From Pieris napi (taxonomy: Eukaryota; Arthropoda; Insecta; Lepidoptera; Pieridae), in assembly GCF_905475465.1 (NCBI RefSeq), contig NC_062250.1:3618501-3682500 (forward strand): DNA of 64,000 nt, read 5' to 3'. Below are positions 27,301 through 39,605 of this stretch, piece after piece (positions within the stretch are counted from its first letter, which is position 1; each line of letters starts with the position of its first letter). The translations under genes and the position numbers were made by a program. Below the pieces are notes generated by a model. That model ran no database searches. It was not told the DNA's origin and was given only the letters and a program-made list of their open reading frames with translations.

Positions 27301-28049
27301 TGACAAAAAGGTAAATAACTGCATGCAATTTAATCACCTGTAATGTTATTATTGGATTATCTGTGTGAAGCCGAAGATATTAAAATATATGAATATTCGA
27401 TTCGCGGTTGTATTTTTAATTATTAATGTAACAATTTTCACATAAAATTAATTTAAAATGTAATTACTTTTATAATTAGGTTGTCCAATAACGATTAACT
27501 GTGTGCCGATAGGATTATGACGGAAGGATAACTTTAAATCATGAATATAAAAAATATGACCTTATATCGTTTTTAACTTTATCTGCATTCAATTTTGCTG
27601 ATGCAGCTCAAATTATACCCATTACAACAGAATACTATAAGTAGTACGCGGTAATGTTATCGCTCTCTATGTTGTTTTAATTTGTAAATATAATATAAAG
27701 TATTTAATTACCGGTACTACCATCGCAGAGAAATCAGTCACCCACGTAGCCCTTGTGTGGCTGACTCTTCCCAACAGAAATCCTCGGAGCAGTGAGGTCG
27801 CTTCGTGAAGTCTGCGAAGTGTTCAGGAATCTTCTGAGTTTCTGGAAGCAGCTGGGCTGGCTTAATTCGCCAGGAATTACGTACAACGGAACAAATGAAC
27901 AAATGCTGAAATTGAGTCCAAACTACATACCGGTACTACCAACATATTTCTCATCAATTATAATTTTTGTGTGTTCAAAAGTAATCTCTCTGATGACCTC
28001 AAACATGAGGCATTTATCTACGCAGCCGACACTATTCCATATAAATTTC
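27301..28049. other. Gene-free stretch
   Basis: AT-rich up to about 27720. A more GC-balanced piece at 27720-27900 has an open frame (27792-28118) with no recognisable domain, and its end overlaps an L4 LINE remnant. I do not call it a gene. Confidence 0.4.
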
Positions 28050-28220
28050 TCTTTCTTTTGCGAACTAGCGACTTCCAGTGGGGTCTTCCCTGGGAGATAC
28101 GACCTCCAAAGTGTTTAAAGAATGAGTATACCCCCCCTTAAAGCAACGCACCCACTAAAATGGGTTTCCATGGCGCAGCCGATGAATTGGATAGTTCTTT
28201 TGCGATCCATTGGCTCGTTA
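28050..28220 (+). mobile_element. LINE C-terminal/3'-end remnant, family L4
   Basis: TTTCTTTTGCGAACTAGCGA ... TGGGAGATACGACCTCCAAA ... AACGCACCCACTAAAATGGG matches 25480-25690 in the same orientation. Confidence 0.55.
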
Positions 28221-29097
28221 GCCTTTAAAAACAATAACTATAAGTAAAAGTGGCGTTTTCATACCGTTTATTCGGCAAGTCTATATTGTGCTATCTGTTA
28301 TACGAATCGATTGTTCGCTGACCGGAAAATCTGGCACCTGCAGCTTTCACGATTATTAACAATAAAGTCGCTAGCTGGGGCGAGTAATGGCAAATATAAT
28401 TAAATTATTTATTAATTTTATGACTTTCATGGAATTCGACATTCACTTATAACACACTGGTAAATATTAACTGAAATATTCTTAATGAATAGCTTTACGA
28501 ATCATTCATGTGTATTTTTGTTTTATACATATTTTAGAAATTGTTTAATTGAAAATTGTCCACTGTCAAGTGAACTGTGAAATGTGTATTTAAATTTATA
28601 TGGAATTTCAGAAGTAAGTGCTTAGTATATGAAGTGTATGTATTAGGTAGCTGCACTTAATATCTGTGAGGGTGAGACATAACAACCTAACAACCCTGCG
28701 GATCCTTAAGCCCTACAGATGTACCCTACCACATAAATAGTGATTATTATATAAATATGTAAAAAAGGAAGGTATGTCTATCAGGAGACCTAAGGTAACA
28801 GATGGAGCCGAACGGGTAGGATCAGAGGTTTAAGGTACATCAAGGCTATAGGGCAGACCCACCACTATAGTTAAGGGCTTGAAGGAACCTTCGCCACTTT
28901 GAGATAAAGCGAGATATGAATAATACAGAGAAAATACATATCTGATTTATTGTTATGAAACAACATCTTAAATACTACTTACACCTATGCACACATATAT
29001 AAAATTACTCTCGTGAGTTGGTGTATCGCCCACCTTTAGCTATTAAAATTTGGTACACCCACGTGGACCAAGTCAGACCAACTGTCAATGTTCAAGT
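28221..29097. other. Gene-free stretch
   Basis: AT-rich with no recognisable gene or repeat. The 28660-28900 part is less AT-rich but has no sister copy in the window. Confidence 0.35.
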
Positions 29098-29179
29098 GAA
29101 ATCTGTGTGAGTTAAGACTGTCGAATTAGACTTCCACGACGACACTTTGTTCATGTGTTTATGTAAAGAAAAGGTTATT

Positions 29180-29585
29180 ATTGAACTTATAATAATAATA
29201 ATAATAATCTTTATTTTCTTCTCTCACATACATAAGGTTTTTATTATTAAACTAAGATTATAACATTAGGAAGTGTATGTGAGAGACTGGTCTCTGTAAC
29301 AGGAGACCTGAGTGACAGATAACCAGCCTCTCCACCACCGGACCGGAACGCGTACAATCGTGTCATTGTCAAAGGTTACAATAGAAGAAAATAAGTATTA
29401 AGTGCTAAAGAAAACATTGCAAAAGGAGTTTTAAAAATAAATTTGGTGTGTGTTTGTGTGTGTGTATGTGTGTGTGTGTGTATGTGTGTGTGTATGTGTG
29501 TGTGTGTCTCTCTCTCTAAGTGTGTATATGCGTGCGTGGGTGTGTGTATGTGTGTGGGGGAGTGGGTGAGTTACAGAATGACAGT
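29180..29585 (-). mobile_element. LINE 3' end with (GT)n tract, family L5
   Basis: On the minus strand it runs from a GT/CA microsatellite through GGTGGTGGAGAGGCTGG, CTCTCACATACACTTCCTAA to a GAGAAGAAAATAAAGATTAT tail. An inverted sister with the same microsatellite layout lies at 37765-38155. Confidence 0.65.
29446..29560. repeat. (TG)n-rich microsatellite
   Basis: Imperfect TG repeats with TATG, CTCTCT and TGCG interruptions. It is part of LINE family L5, since the inverted copy at 37796-37878 has the same interruptions. Confidence 0.8.
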
Positions 29586-29721
29586 TATTAGATAGAGTTT
29601 ATAAACTGAGGCCTGGAATTTTCAAAATTTATTAAATGAATTAATTTGTTTTTCATTGAGAAACTTTTCAACATTAATCGTGTGAATTAAAACTGTCCAA
29701 TTAGACTTCTTGGACGATGAC

Positions 29722-29948
29722 TTATTATTTTTATTATAATAATAATTTAAAACAACTATTAATGTCGTAATCCTTGTATCTTTCTTCTTTATTATAGCTA
29801 CTAGTATGTTTGTCGTTTTCCGGATTTATAAATTTTGTGCTGTCATGTTTTGTTTTGCTTTGCTCTGTATCATATTTTTTATCAGTGAAACTGTTTTAAC
29901 CATTTATATTGTATATAGATGTATCTGTTTTGTTTCCCAAATAAATAA
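29722..29948 (+). mobile_element. LINE 3'-tail insertion with 5-bp TSD ATGAC
   Basis: The AT-rich insertion ends in CCCAAATAAATAA and is flanked by ATGAC (29717-29721, 29949-29953). Copy A of the local duplication gives the uninterrupted site. Confidence 0.6.
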
Positions 29949-30479
29949 ATGACACTTTGTTCACGTGTAAAGAAAATATTTCGTTTGAAGCATATGTTTA
30001 AGCTGATTAACAGAGGGTTGAAATATGCATCAGATTATTCTTAATCCCTAAAATTTTCGTTGGAAAATGACAAAGCTGATGTTTGGCTTCGTCAAAGCCA
30101 AAGAAAACACCTTTAATAAGGCTTGTCGTTGCACTCTCACTGAAAATTAATCTGCAAGAAGCCATTGCGGTGAATCCGTGACTATTTACAAAACTGGGAG
30201 CATATTCCCCTTCTCATTTTCACGGAAAGGTGCAGGGTTGTCAGTTAGTTTATTTAGATTTATATGTGTGCAGCGACGTGTTTAGTGGCCATATTTTTCC
30301 TGCTGTCAACGGTATTCTACATAGTTTGAAATTATTATTTCCGCGCAATATTCTCAAATATTCCTTGATATTGTTTAATGTTTTGAAATACACCCACACA
30401 CATACACATAATTTACACATACACACATACCCCATGTGGTTTCCTCTAGGCTCTATATATTGTAATGTATTGTATTGTA

Positions 30480-30658
30480 TAAGATCTTCTGTCGATCCGA
30501 AGTGGTGAAGGCCTGATGACCTGTAACACAGGTACTCTTACCTTTAGCAGGCATCAGTCTCACACAGACTAGCTTTTTCCATAAACAGAAGTAAGAATAG
30601 AACTGTCACTTGCTTATGTCCTAAGTTTAAGTTTTTGTGAGAAAATAAATAAATAAAT
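30480..30658 (+). mobile_element. LINE 3'-end remnant, family L6
   Basis: TACCTTTAGCAGGCATCAGT, CTCACACAGACTAGC, then GTTTTTGTGAGAAAATAAAT and an AATA tail. An inverted sister lies at 39466-39605. Confidence 0.55.
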
Positions 30659-32456
30659 GTTTTGAAATATTAAACGTATATTTCAATAACTCTATACTAT
30701 GATTATGTGTGTAAAAATAAAAGGAAACCAAATGTATATCATATACGAAAAATTAAAGTTAACTAAACTAAATAACTAAATATACGCGAGTATTTCATAT
30801 TTTCATTGCTATATGACAATTCCTACCTTAGTAATTATTAATTATTCTTTTATTTCAACCATGCATCGCACCATCTATCTTTGAGCTAGGTCTGGACATC
30901 CTTAGTTGCTCCCCTCACACTTTAAAATCGATTTTTGTTGAATTTTTTGTAATTTAAATTTGTTTTGATTGATAATTGTATGATCTCTAAATGTATTTCA
31001 TGATTGCCTTTAAGTGCTTGTCACATTAAAAATTGTATTTTGTGTTTGTTTTTACCAATGTATCAGTTGTTGTCGCAGTTTTGCCGAGCGTTGGCAAGCT
31101 TTACCAATAAAAAAATCACTCTTTGACAGTTTTCTTTGCTGTGCTTTAGTCAGCGTTTCTTGAGAAGTACCTACATCTGACGTATTAAAACCGAACAGCC
31201 AGCCCTACAGGTATTTTCGCGAAGACTCGTAGACATGAGTAAATAATTTCCCTGATTACCGTGCCACGTCTCCGTGCAATAAGACGGGTCGACCTCGACA
31301 AAAATATTAAACCCGACATCTTCGTGTTGCTTGAGCAAATTGATTTTCTCAACGTATTTCAGAATGCACTTGTATTAAATTGTCGTCTTGGCACCGAATT
31401 GGAGTCTTAATTTTTTACGATTGAATTTTAACTCTGCTTTTATTTTTACATTAATATTTATTAAACATCGTCTGTGGACTCGTAAATGTGCATTTTCAGT
31501 GTAATTGAATTCTTTCTTTGTTACACTGTATACTTGCAATTTTAATTTGTTGTATAAACTATTCAATTTATATTTGTATTTAAGGTTTTGTTTCTTGGCT
31601 GTGAGCCCGAACCAATATGGTTTAAACAATGATTGTAGTATATCCTTTACTGCTTTGACACGAACTAAAGATATTTCTGAAACTTAAGTAACTTTTATAA
31701 GGCAAGTAGGTAATGGAACTCCCAATCTGAAACAATATTTTATCAGGAATCAAAGTTAGTATCTCCCCTACCGTGAGCTTAAACAACTAAAAATTATTGT
31801 GACTACACACGTATACAAATTTATATTAGCATGCTTAAAAGTTGAAACATATATTATGAGGACCCTATCTACATAACTTGATGAGAAAATAGTGTGTATA
31901 TATGCGCATTTTTTATGAGACTAGACAATTTTTGACATTATTTTTCCCACATTTCACGTGAGTTTTTTGTATGGTTAAACTCCTAAGCACTCAATATTTT
32001 TTCTAATTTAGGTTTTTCCCCTTGTACCTAAAATGTTTAGGCCTAACGAGTAAGAGTTGATGCACACAAAGAAAGAACAATCCATTAGTGCTCAGCCAGG
32101 GTTTTTTCTTCGCCACAAAGCTTACCATAGTGAAAGATTATTTTATACATAATCCAGCCATTTATAGAAGATAATTATTTATCTACGAGCTGATATGGGA
32201 CAGTGTATTATATTATATTTAGTTACCCACTCCAATTAAAAAAAATATAAATATGTATGTCGTATGTGACTCCAACCTAAGCATCATTTATAATTATATA
32301 GACAAACAATAAAACCTTTTTTATAACTCTTTTCGCCATTCATATAAATAGTAACCTGTTGGTGGTTGTAAGTAGTAATTGTCCAATTATAAAAAAAAAA
32401 TCCAAAAAAAGGTTACAAATAATTATTGGATGCTGAAATCTATATTTAAGTATAAA
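30659..32456. other. Gene-free stretch
   Basis: AT-rich with no coding region or repeat family I can support. Confidence 0.4.
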
Positions 32457-32541
32457 TGTACATCTATGGATGTATATATCAGATATACATACATCATACA
32501 TCTATGTATGTATATCTAATATATACATCCATAGATGTACA
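32457..32541. repeat. Near-perfect 85-bp hairpin
   Basis: TGTACATCTATGGATGTATA ... TATACATCCATAGATGTACA. The arms of about 38 bp pair with one mismatch around a short loop. It could be a small foldback element or a hairpin RNA. Confidence 0.7.
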
Positions 32542-33035
32542 AACAAGTGGTTTCCCAATAAATACCTTATAGATAGAGGAGCTCAATATTTTTTCATAAT
32601 TAAAAATGGAATAAAAAATTATGAACGCGATTAAAAACAAACTCTTATATAATGGTAAACACTTTAAATCGCACAACTTCAAGCGTCACCCTCCTATTTA
32701 TTTAACACTTTGTGCTATTCAATAGCTTTTCTGTTCAATAATGATGCTTAACTTTAAGTATGAATTGCTATATTAATATTATAATGATTAAACCAATTTT
32801 AATTGTGTTTTAAGTTACTTTAATAAGGCATAAGCCGATTGTTTTATTAAGTTTTAAGGCAAATATAGTTTCAGCCGGTGTGGACCAACCCAAAATATTT
32901 TTAATTTAAATAAAAATATGGTAGGAATACAGAATTAAGGGCTTATTCAAAGCCTAGCTTAAGGATTAAGGATATTATGTTTATTTGTGTTGTAAACTTT
33001 TCGTAGACATGAATTGCTACGCGTTACGCCAGTCT

Positions 33036-33310
33036 ATTTTCGGAAATAGTGGCTTCAGCGTGCGACTCCCATCCCTGAGGTCGTAAATTCGATCCCTGGC
33101 TGTGCACCAATATACTTTCTTTCTTTGAATGCATTTAACATTCACTCGAACGGTAAAGGAAAACATCGTGAGGAAACTGGCTTGCCTTAGACCCAAAAAG
33201 TCGACGGCGTGTGTCAAGCACAGGAGGCCTATTAGTTTGACAAATGATCATGAAACAGATACAGAAATCTGAGGCCCAGACCTAAAAAGTCTCTAGCGCC
33301 ACTGATTTAT
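33036..33310 (+). mobile_element. tRNA-derived SINE A
   Basis: The head GTGGCTTCAGCGTGCGACTC ... GGTCGTAAATTCGATCCC (B box) is followed by the body AACATCGTGAGGAAACTGGC, AAAAAGTCGACGGCGTGTGT and end AGCGCCACTGATTTA. Confidence 0.75.
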
Positions 33311-33789
33311 ATATTTTCAAATAAAACTTAGCAATTTGTTCATATATAGATGAAATAATGCAATAAACGGTAATAGATTAGACGATATATGAATTATTAA
33401 ATTACTTCTCCTAAGGTTAGATAATTAATGATTTTATAAATATGACCAACAATCAGTAACTAGCACAAACCATTATAAAGCAGAAAACTGATTTTATTTC
33501 ATTCCGAGTCACAAATCCAATTAGAATTTTATAGCATGAAATTTTACTTTTAAAAACAGCGCGCTAGAGTACGCCGTAGTAATTAAAAAGAAAGCTTAGC
33601 ATAAAGTATGGCAATTGCTCATTGTCAGAGGTCGACTTAAGAATTTTTACTTCTAAAATATTCACTTTGGCTAATTAGAAGTTAATTTAAGGAAGTTTTT
33701 AATAATTTATGTAATTTTTAACCAAGTTAATGTGCAGTCTTGGAGTTAAAATGTGGTGTTTTTAACTGTTTCTTTTAGTATTTGGTAAG

Positions 33790-34030
33790 TCTATTTAAGA
33801 TTTAAAAATTAAACCCGTTTTCCGTTATCACGACATAACATGAAAACGGCTTCACCGATTTGTCTGATTTTTTTTTGTTGTGTTTGTAATTGTCAGGAGA
33901 ATGTTCTTATAAAAGAAAAAAAGAAAAAAATTGCGCGGAAAATTAGAAAATTTAATAATACTTAACCACCATACAATTCGAACTTTTTGATGTAACCTTA
34001 TGGCGTTTGACGTCTTAGTTATGCTCTTGT
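33790..34030 (+). mobile_element. Truncated Helitron, sister of 49504-49991
   Basis: The 5' half only: AAACCCGTTTTCCGTTATCA, ATGAAAACGGCTTCACCGAT, TTGCGCGGAAAATTAG, CCACCATACAATTCGAACTT. The 3' hairpin and CTAG are absent. Confidence 0.65.
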
Positions 34031-34182
34031 TCTTCCAGGTCGTGTCTACTGATATCTATCGGACATTAATTAAGTGTAGTGCAATAACTACATTTTGATC
34101 TGTAAACAAAATTTAAGTAAATATTTCGAAAGTGGTCCATGCTTACGACATTTGTTGAAACACTAGCCCATCATGGCTCTTT

Positions 34183-35235
34183 TGACGACTGATTGGTCTA
34201 GTGGTTAGTACCCCTGACTGCGAATCCATGGGTCCCGGGTTCGATCCCCGGCTGAGACGAACATCGATGTCATGAGCATTTGGTGTTGTGCTTAGGTCTT
34301 GGGTGTTTAAATATGTATTTATACATCTATCTATCTATAATATGTATGTATATCCGTTGCCTAGTACCTATAACTAGGGAATGCAATCCCGACTCGAGAT
34401 CGTAAATTCGAGATCCCGCGGGTTTAAAAATATCAATCCAGCGGGATCCCGAGATTTTCGGGATCTCGTCCAGTTTAAAAAAAATTTAATTTTACATGAC
34501 TAAAACGATGAAAACTGCTTCTTTGTGATAATGACGTTAATTATTTGAAAGAAAACCAAGGCTAAATTAATAATTAACAGTTTTACTAACATAAACATAA
34601 TCAAAACAAAAGTAGATATAGTTTAAGGAGATTAAAAAGTAGTTAATTTTGAAAGTTACTTCTTTAAAAAAAGTGTATCAAGAATGCTATCTGATAACCG
34701 GCATCTAATGTTCGTTGCGATGTCCAGCTGCTGAGAATGCTCTCTCCAACTCATCACTGGTTGGCAACAGCGTGAATAAGCAATTTTATTATGTAAACTG
34801 CAAAAATCGCCCCCTTGTTGCTCCACACTCAAATAAATCAATTTCTTTTTTTATTACTGACCCTAATATGTCTATGTTGCTTGGCAATTGGAAAGTCTCG
34901 TTACCTTTCCATTGCTCCAAATCATCTTGAAAATTTTCGGATTTTTCATCGAAGAGATCAACTTTTCTGACAGAGTAGTTTTTAGGTCTTCTAGCTTTCG
35001 AATCATTAAACGCAACGTATGTTCTGCACTAACTAAATCAGTATCTCCCAATCCCGACAATCTCGAACGGGATCTCGTCATATTGTGCTTCGGGATTGAT
35101 CCCGAAAAATTACACGGGATCTCGCGAGATCAGGATCCCGCGGGATCGGGATTGCATTCCCTACCTATAACACAAGCTTCACCAGCTTAGCATGGGACTA
35201 GGTCAATCGGTGTGAATTGTCTTTAAAAAAAAAAA
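34183..35235 (+). mobile_element. tRNA-derived SINE B split by a hAT element
   Basis: The head with A box (TGGTCTAGTGGTTAGTACCC) and B box (GGGTTCGATCCCCGG) and body run 34183-34374. The remainder (CACAAGCTTCACCAGC ... GTGTGAATTGTC and A-run) resumes at 35164. The insert 34375-35163 is a hAT element. Confidence 0.85.
34375..35163 (-). mobile_element. hAT-superfamily element with transposase relic, nested in SINE B
   Basis: TIRs TAGGGAATGCAATCCCG / CGGGATTGCATTCCCTA and an 8-bp TSD CCTATAAC (34367-34374 and 35164-35171) are the hAT signature. Minus-strand relics of the transposase C-terminus are visible: KKEIDLFECGATRGRFLQFT, two stops, LLPTSDELERAFSAAG, a frameshift, then IRCRLSDSILDTLFLKK. 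These correspond to the hAT dimerisation region. At 789 bp it is an internally deleted copy. Confidence 0.85.
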
Positions 35236-36331
35236 AAAGAGTAATCCGTATTTTAATAACCCAGACCTTAAATGCTTCCTGTCTTCGTATTAAAGGCCTA
35301 TAGAAAGTAATTATTCTGACCAACACAATGCATATTACAAAGGAAACCTTTTTGGATCACACACACAGGCATATTATATTAAATTAAATGAACGTAGACA
35401 GAAGAAATTGTTGCCTTAATACAATCAGAGCTTGCCGGAGATGGGGAGGCAAAACGAATACGTTTCTAAAGGTGGTCAGCCACGCGTGACAGTGGGCTAA
35501 GATATAAGCGGAAGCGGGTGTTATAATATATTTAAAATCTTAATGCTATCAAAAAGACGACACATTTGCTAAAAAAACTGCGGTTTGGTTACTGAGAGTA
35601 TTAACTAGATACCGAGTTTATTTATAATAATGTAAAAAATGTTAAAGTCGCGTCAGGACACGTGACCTGATCGAAAATTCGTAAGACGGAGAATACATTG
35701 TCATGTTTGTGTACGATAGCGCAATAAATAAATATTGTATTCTACCAAACAAATGATACTTTATTGCTGATAATTAAAGCAATTCGTGCAAAATTATTCC
35801 CTAACCATTCCAAAATATCAAAAATGCACAACGTTAATATTAAATTTTTCACTTCTGCCGGCACTCCCGGAGTGCAACCCGTCGTTTTTTTTTAAATTTT
35901 ACGTGTCCTAATATATAACCTTGGTTTTTGTACATATTTAGTATACAACAGAACCTTTGTTCATACTGAATTTGTAACAACAGTGTAGGCGAGCATATCT
36001 CAAAATCGATCATACTAAACCGATATTGATTACTGGGACTGTTCTCTAAATCGACACCTTATATAAATAAAAAAGATTTCTACCAAGATATGACTCAAAG
36101 ACAGCCTAAAAATACGTCTTAATTTTCATTTTAAACTGTTCCCGACAATTTGTAACGCTAACATCATGGTCTCAAAATATTTGGTCAGAGTAACTCGTTT
36201 ATTACATTTCCTGCGACGTAACATCGCAATTAAATTGTGCTCTCCACCTGAACTCAAATTCTCTTACGTACAGTGTTCAAACCATGCTTTTATGAAACCA
36301 AACATGAGTGTCATATATTTTTATTTCAAGT
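35236..36331. other. Gene-free stretch
   Basis: AT-rich with no recognised gene. A short near-palindrome around CACGTG lies at 35652-35669. Confidence 0.4.
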
Positions 36332-37316
36332 ATTTTGCAACAATAATCGTAATATTTCAGCCATAATGAATTTAATCCTTCCTCAGGAATTACAGTTGAG
36401 TTTATCGCGTTCAGACAGTCAAACGCGCCCGTGGGATTTGCCTTTAATTATATGAAAATAGAAATAAATAAAAATCAAACATTTCTTCAAATAATATTTA
36501 ATAGAGTTATTTGCTCACAATATGGCTTGGGGCAGATTCATTTCAAAAATTCAAATTCAAAATTCTTTTTTTTTTAGCTATATACAATAGAATTCAGATA
36601 GAGGCCTCCCTAGTAAGTCGGAGACTTTGACAGGGTGTCAGTGGGTCATTTGTGTGTCTACAGTGTATTTTTTTTGTTAGTATCAGCCTTATGAAAAATC
36701 TATATGAGATGAAAATATCAATCACAATATACTTCAATTTACTTCTTTTTTTCTTTTTTTTTTTTAAAGACAATTCACACCAATTGACCTAGTCCCATGC
36801 TAAGCTGGTGAAGCTTGTGTTATGGGTACTAGGCAACAGATATACATACATATTATAGATAGATAGACATATAAATACATATTTAAACACCCAAGACCTA
36901 AGCACAACACCAAATACTCATCACATCGATATTCGTCTCAGCCGGGGATCGAACCCGGGACCCATGGATTCGCAGTCAGGGGTACTAACCACTAGACCAA
37001 TGAGTCGTCAATTTTGCAACAATAATCGTAATATTTCAGCCAATGAACATAGCCATAGTGAATTTAATCCTTCCTCAGGAATTACAGTTGAGTTTATCGC
37101 GTTCAGACAGATAGACGCGCCCGTGGGATTTTCCTTTAATTATATGAAAATAGAAATAAAAACAAAAATTTCTTCAAATAATATTTAATAGAGTTATTTG
37201 CTCGCAATGGGGTCTCAGTATTTGTGTGTCTATAGTGTTATTTTTTATGTTAGTATCAGCCTCATGAAAAAGCTATATGAGATGAAACACAATCACAATA
37301 TACTTCAATATACTTT
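36332..37316. repeat. Direct duplication separated by SINE B
   Basis: Copy A (36332-36744) and copy B (37011-37316) share TTTTGCAACAATAATCGTAA, TTAATCCTTCCTCAGGAATT, GTTTATCGCGTTCAGACAG and CACAATATACTTCAAT. Copy A carries an extra insertion of about 115 bases (about 36527-36640) that looks like another LINE tail. Confidence 0.75.
36752..37010 (-). mobile_element. tRNA-derived SINE B at the duplication junction
   Basis: A full-length minus-strand copy with a T-run at 36752 (its A-tail). Its tRNA head ends exactly where copy B of the duplication begins. Confidence 0.8.
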
Positions 37317-37764
37317 TACTAAATTCAAAAATAGAACACGATTATTTAGAGGCTTTCGTAAACACAAAAGCTGTAGTAGGTATAAATTATACAGTAAATT
37401 GGATCTGGCATTTACCCAAGAGAGTAAAGTTTGATTGAAGCAATATCAGCCTTGTTTAAATAATATTGTTCAATATCGTAATCTTATAACAGGTATTTCA
37501 GAGAATATCATATTAAATTTACAGTATAATAGAAACCACTTTTAAGGCTTAATGGTTGACAAAGCAAATAAATTACTAGTCCTTGGTTTCGATCCATACA
37601 GTTGTTTTGGGTATGTAGCAAATCACCACATTATAGATTTAATACTGAGTGACTTAATATGAATGTAATATGAATATGAAATATGAATGTAAATATGAAT
37701 GTAAAAAAAAGGTTACTACTTGGCTGAAGACGTTGAGTTATGATGAAACAGAAGATTTAATAAC

Positions 37765-38155
37765 TGTTATTCTGTAACGCACCCACTCCCCCACACATAT
37801 ACACACACCCACGCACGCACACACACACTTAGAGAGATAGAGACACACACACATACACACACACACAAACACACACCAAATTTATTTTTAAGACTCCGTT
37901 TGCAATGTTTTCTTTTAGCACTTAATACTTATTTTCTTCTATTGTATCTTATGAGTCATAAGTTATGACAATGACATGATTGTACGTGTTCCGGTCCGGT
38001 GGTGGAGAGGCTGGCTATCTGTCACTCAGGTCTCCTGTTCACCAGTCACTAGTCTCTCACATACACTTCCTAATGTTATCATCTTAGTTTAATCATAATA
38101 ACCTTGTATGTATATGTGAGAGAAGAAAATAAAGATTATTATTATTATTACTTAA
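37765..38155 (+). mobile_element. LINE 3' end with (CA)n tract, family L5
   Basis: Inverted sister of 29180-29585. It has the (CA)n microsatellite, TCCGGTCCGGTGGTGGAGAG, CTCTCACATACACTTCCTAA, and the tail GAGAAGAAAATAAAGATTAT plus a TTA repeat. Confidence 0.65.
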
Positions 38156-39465
38156 AACATAAACAATAGAATGTAACTATATGTGATGATGATAAAAAAA
38201 TGTATTTCGTTATCATAGTAAACAAAAGAGCATCTTATATTTTACTATTTTTAAATCTCCTGAAGCTTTCAACGCTTTGAATCCTTCCTAGACATCCATT
38301 AAGTGTTTGTGTATGAAATCGAAGTTTTTCATTAATATTCTATTCATATTCAAATCAGAAATCGTTATGAAGGCTGTTATGCGAATCACGCTTCGAAGCT
38401 TTTCGAAACCATAGCACGAAGCAAAGACACTGAAACTCGTGATTGCGTATTATCAATGTTAAATATAAGTTTATGATAATGGTTTATGAATATTCGCGAA
38501 TGAGGGCTCATTATTTTGTTTTGATATTGAGACGAGCTTTGACTTAATAAAACCTTTCCTGAAATGATATGATGTATTCCATCTTTGGATATATTGTTAG
38601 TGTAATGGTTTGTTTTTATATATAATATTTGTTAGCTGTAGGATTACGAAATAAATATATATCTACGTACAGTAGAAAGTCAGACAATTATTCTATAGTA
38701 AAGCTATCATCAAATGTTAACGAAAAACAATTCGCTAAATATTAGTAAGCATCAAAAATGTTTTACATGCCGTTTCCACTTATTTTTAAGAGGTAGGTAG
38801 ATTATCAACTATAAACCGGTGCGCACGTTTCTGTAAATAGATTCCTTTCTATGTGTTTAATTTTGAACTTGAGAGAACATCATAAGAAAACTGACACATC
38901 TTAAAATATATCTACGTAATGGTCATCCACGGAAAATCACATTCATCCTATTAGGCCTTCACGAAATCTTATATCATCATCAGGTCCAGGATGTCATTAT
39001 GCTCAATACACCAAAAAATAAATATCAAACACCAAAGTTATCACACTCTAAAATAGAAATGTTACCTATTCATGAATAAATGAGATTATAAACATCAATT
39101 ATCACCAATTCAAATGCATTTCACAACATTTTACATTTCAATATGCCAATTAATTCGCACGCGAATTTCATGTGAGCGTGTTGACTAGCTAATAGAGATT
39201 CAAATGAATACGAAATAATACATTTTATTTCTTGAAAATAAGAGAACATTTTTGAAAAACCTTTACATCTGTGTGTTAGACAGAGCAGCCATAAATATTT
39301 GAACTGGAGCAAATCAATCCCAAGGATTAGGATCATTTAAATAATTGTTGAATTTATAAACAAGCTTTATTGATTAATTTACGATTAACGAGAGTTTTGA
39401 ATTTATTCAGTGATAATTCACAAATTTCGCTTGGAAGTTTTTTGTAAAAACGAATACAATAATAA
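38156..39465. other. Gene-free stretch
   Basis: AT-rich, with no gene or repeat family supported. Confidence 0.4.
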
Positions 39466-39605
39466 TAATAATTTATATATTTTTCTCACAAAAACTTAGG
39501 ACATAAAAAAGTGACAGTAATATACTATTATAAATAAATAATTGTCTTACTTCTGTTTAGGGAAAAAGATAGTTTGTGTGAGACTGATGCCTGCTAAAGG
39601 TAAGA
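39466..39605 (-). mobile_element. LINE 3'-end remnant, family L6
   Basis: Inverted copy of 30480-30658 (TTTCTCACAAAAACTTAGGA ... GAGACTGATGCCTGCTAAAG). Confidence 0.55.

Larger units (their letters stand above)
29098..29985. repeat. Local direct duplication interrupted by two LINE tails
   Basis: Copy A (29098-29177: CTGTCGAATTAGACTTCCAC, GACACTTTGTTCATGTG, TAAAGAAAA) recurs as copy B at 29678-29721 plus 29949-29985, which is split by a LINE tail. Copy A runs into the LINE end at 29180. Confidence 0.6.

Noticed and set aside
27792..28118. 108-codon plus-strand frame
   Set aside because: Its C-terminal part runs into an L4 LINE remnant and the rest shows no recognisable protein.
34183..34260. 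tRNA gene
   Set aside because: The A and B boxes belong to SINE B, which recurs four times with the same body and tail. No separate cloverleaf gene was found.
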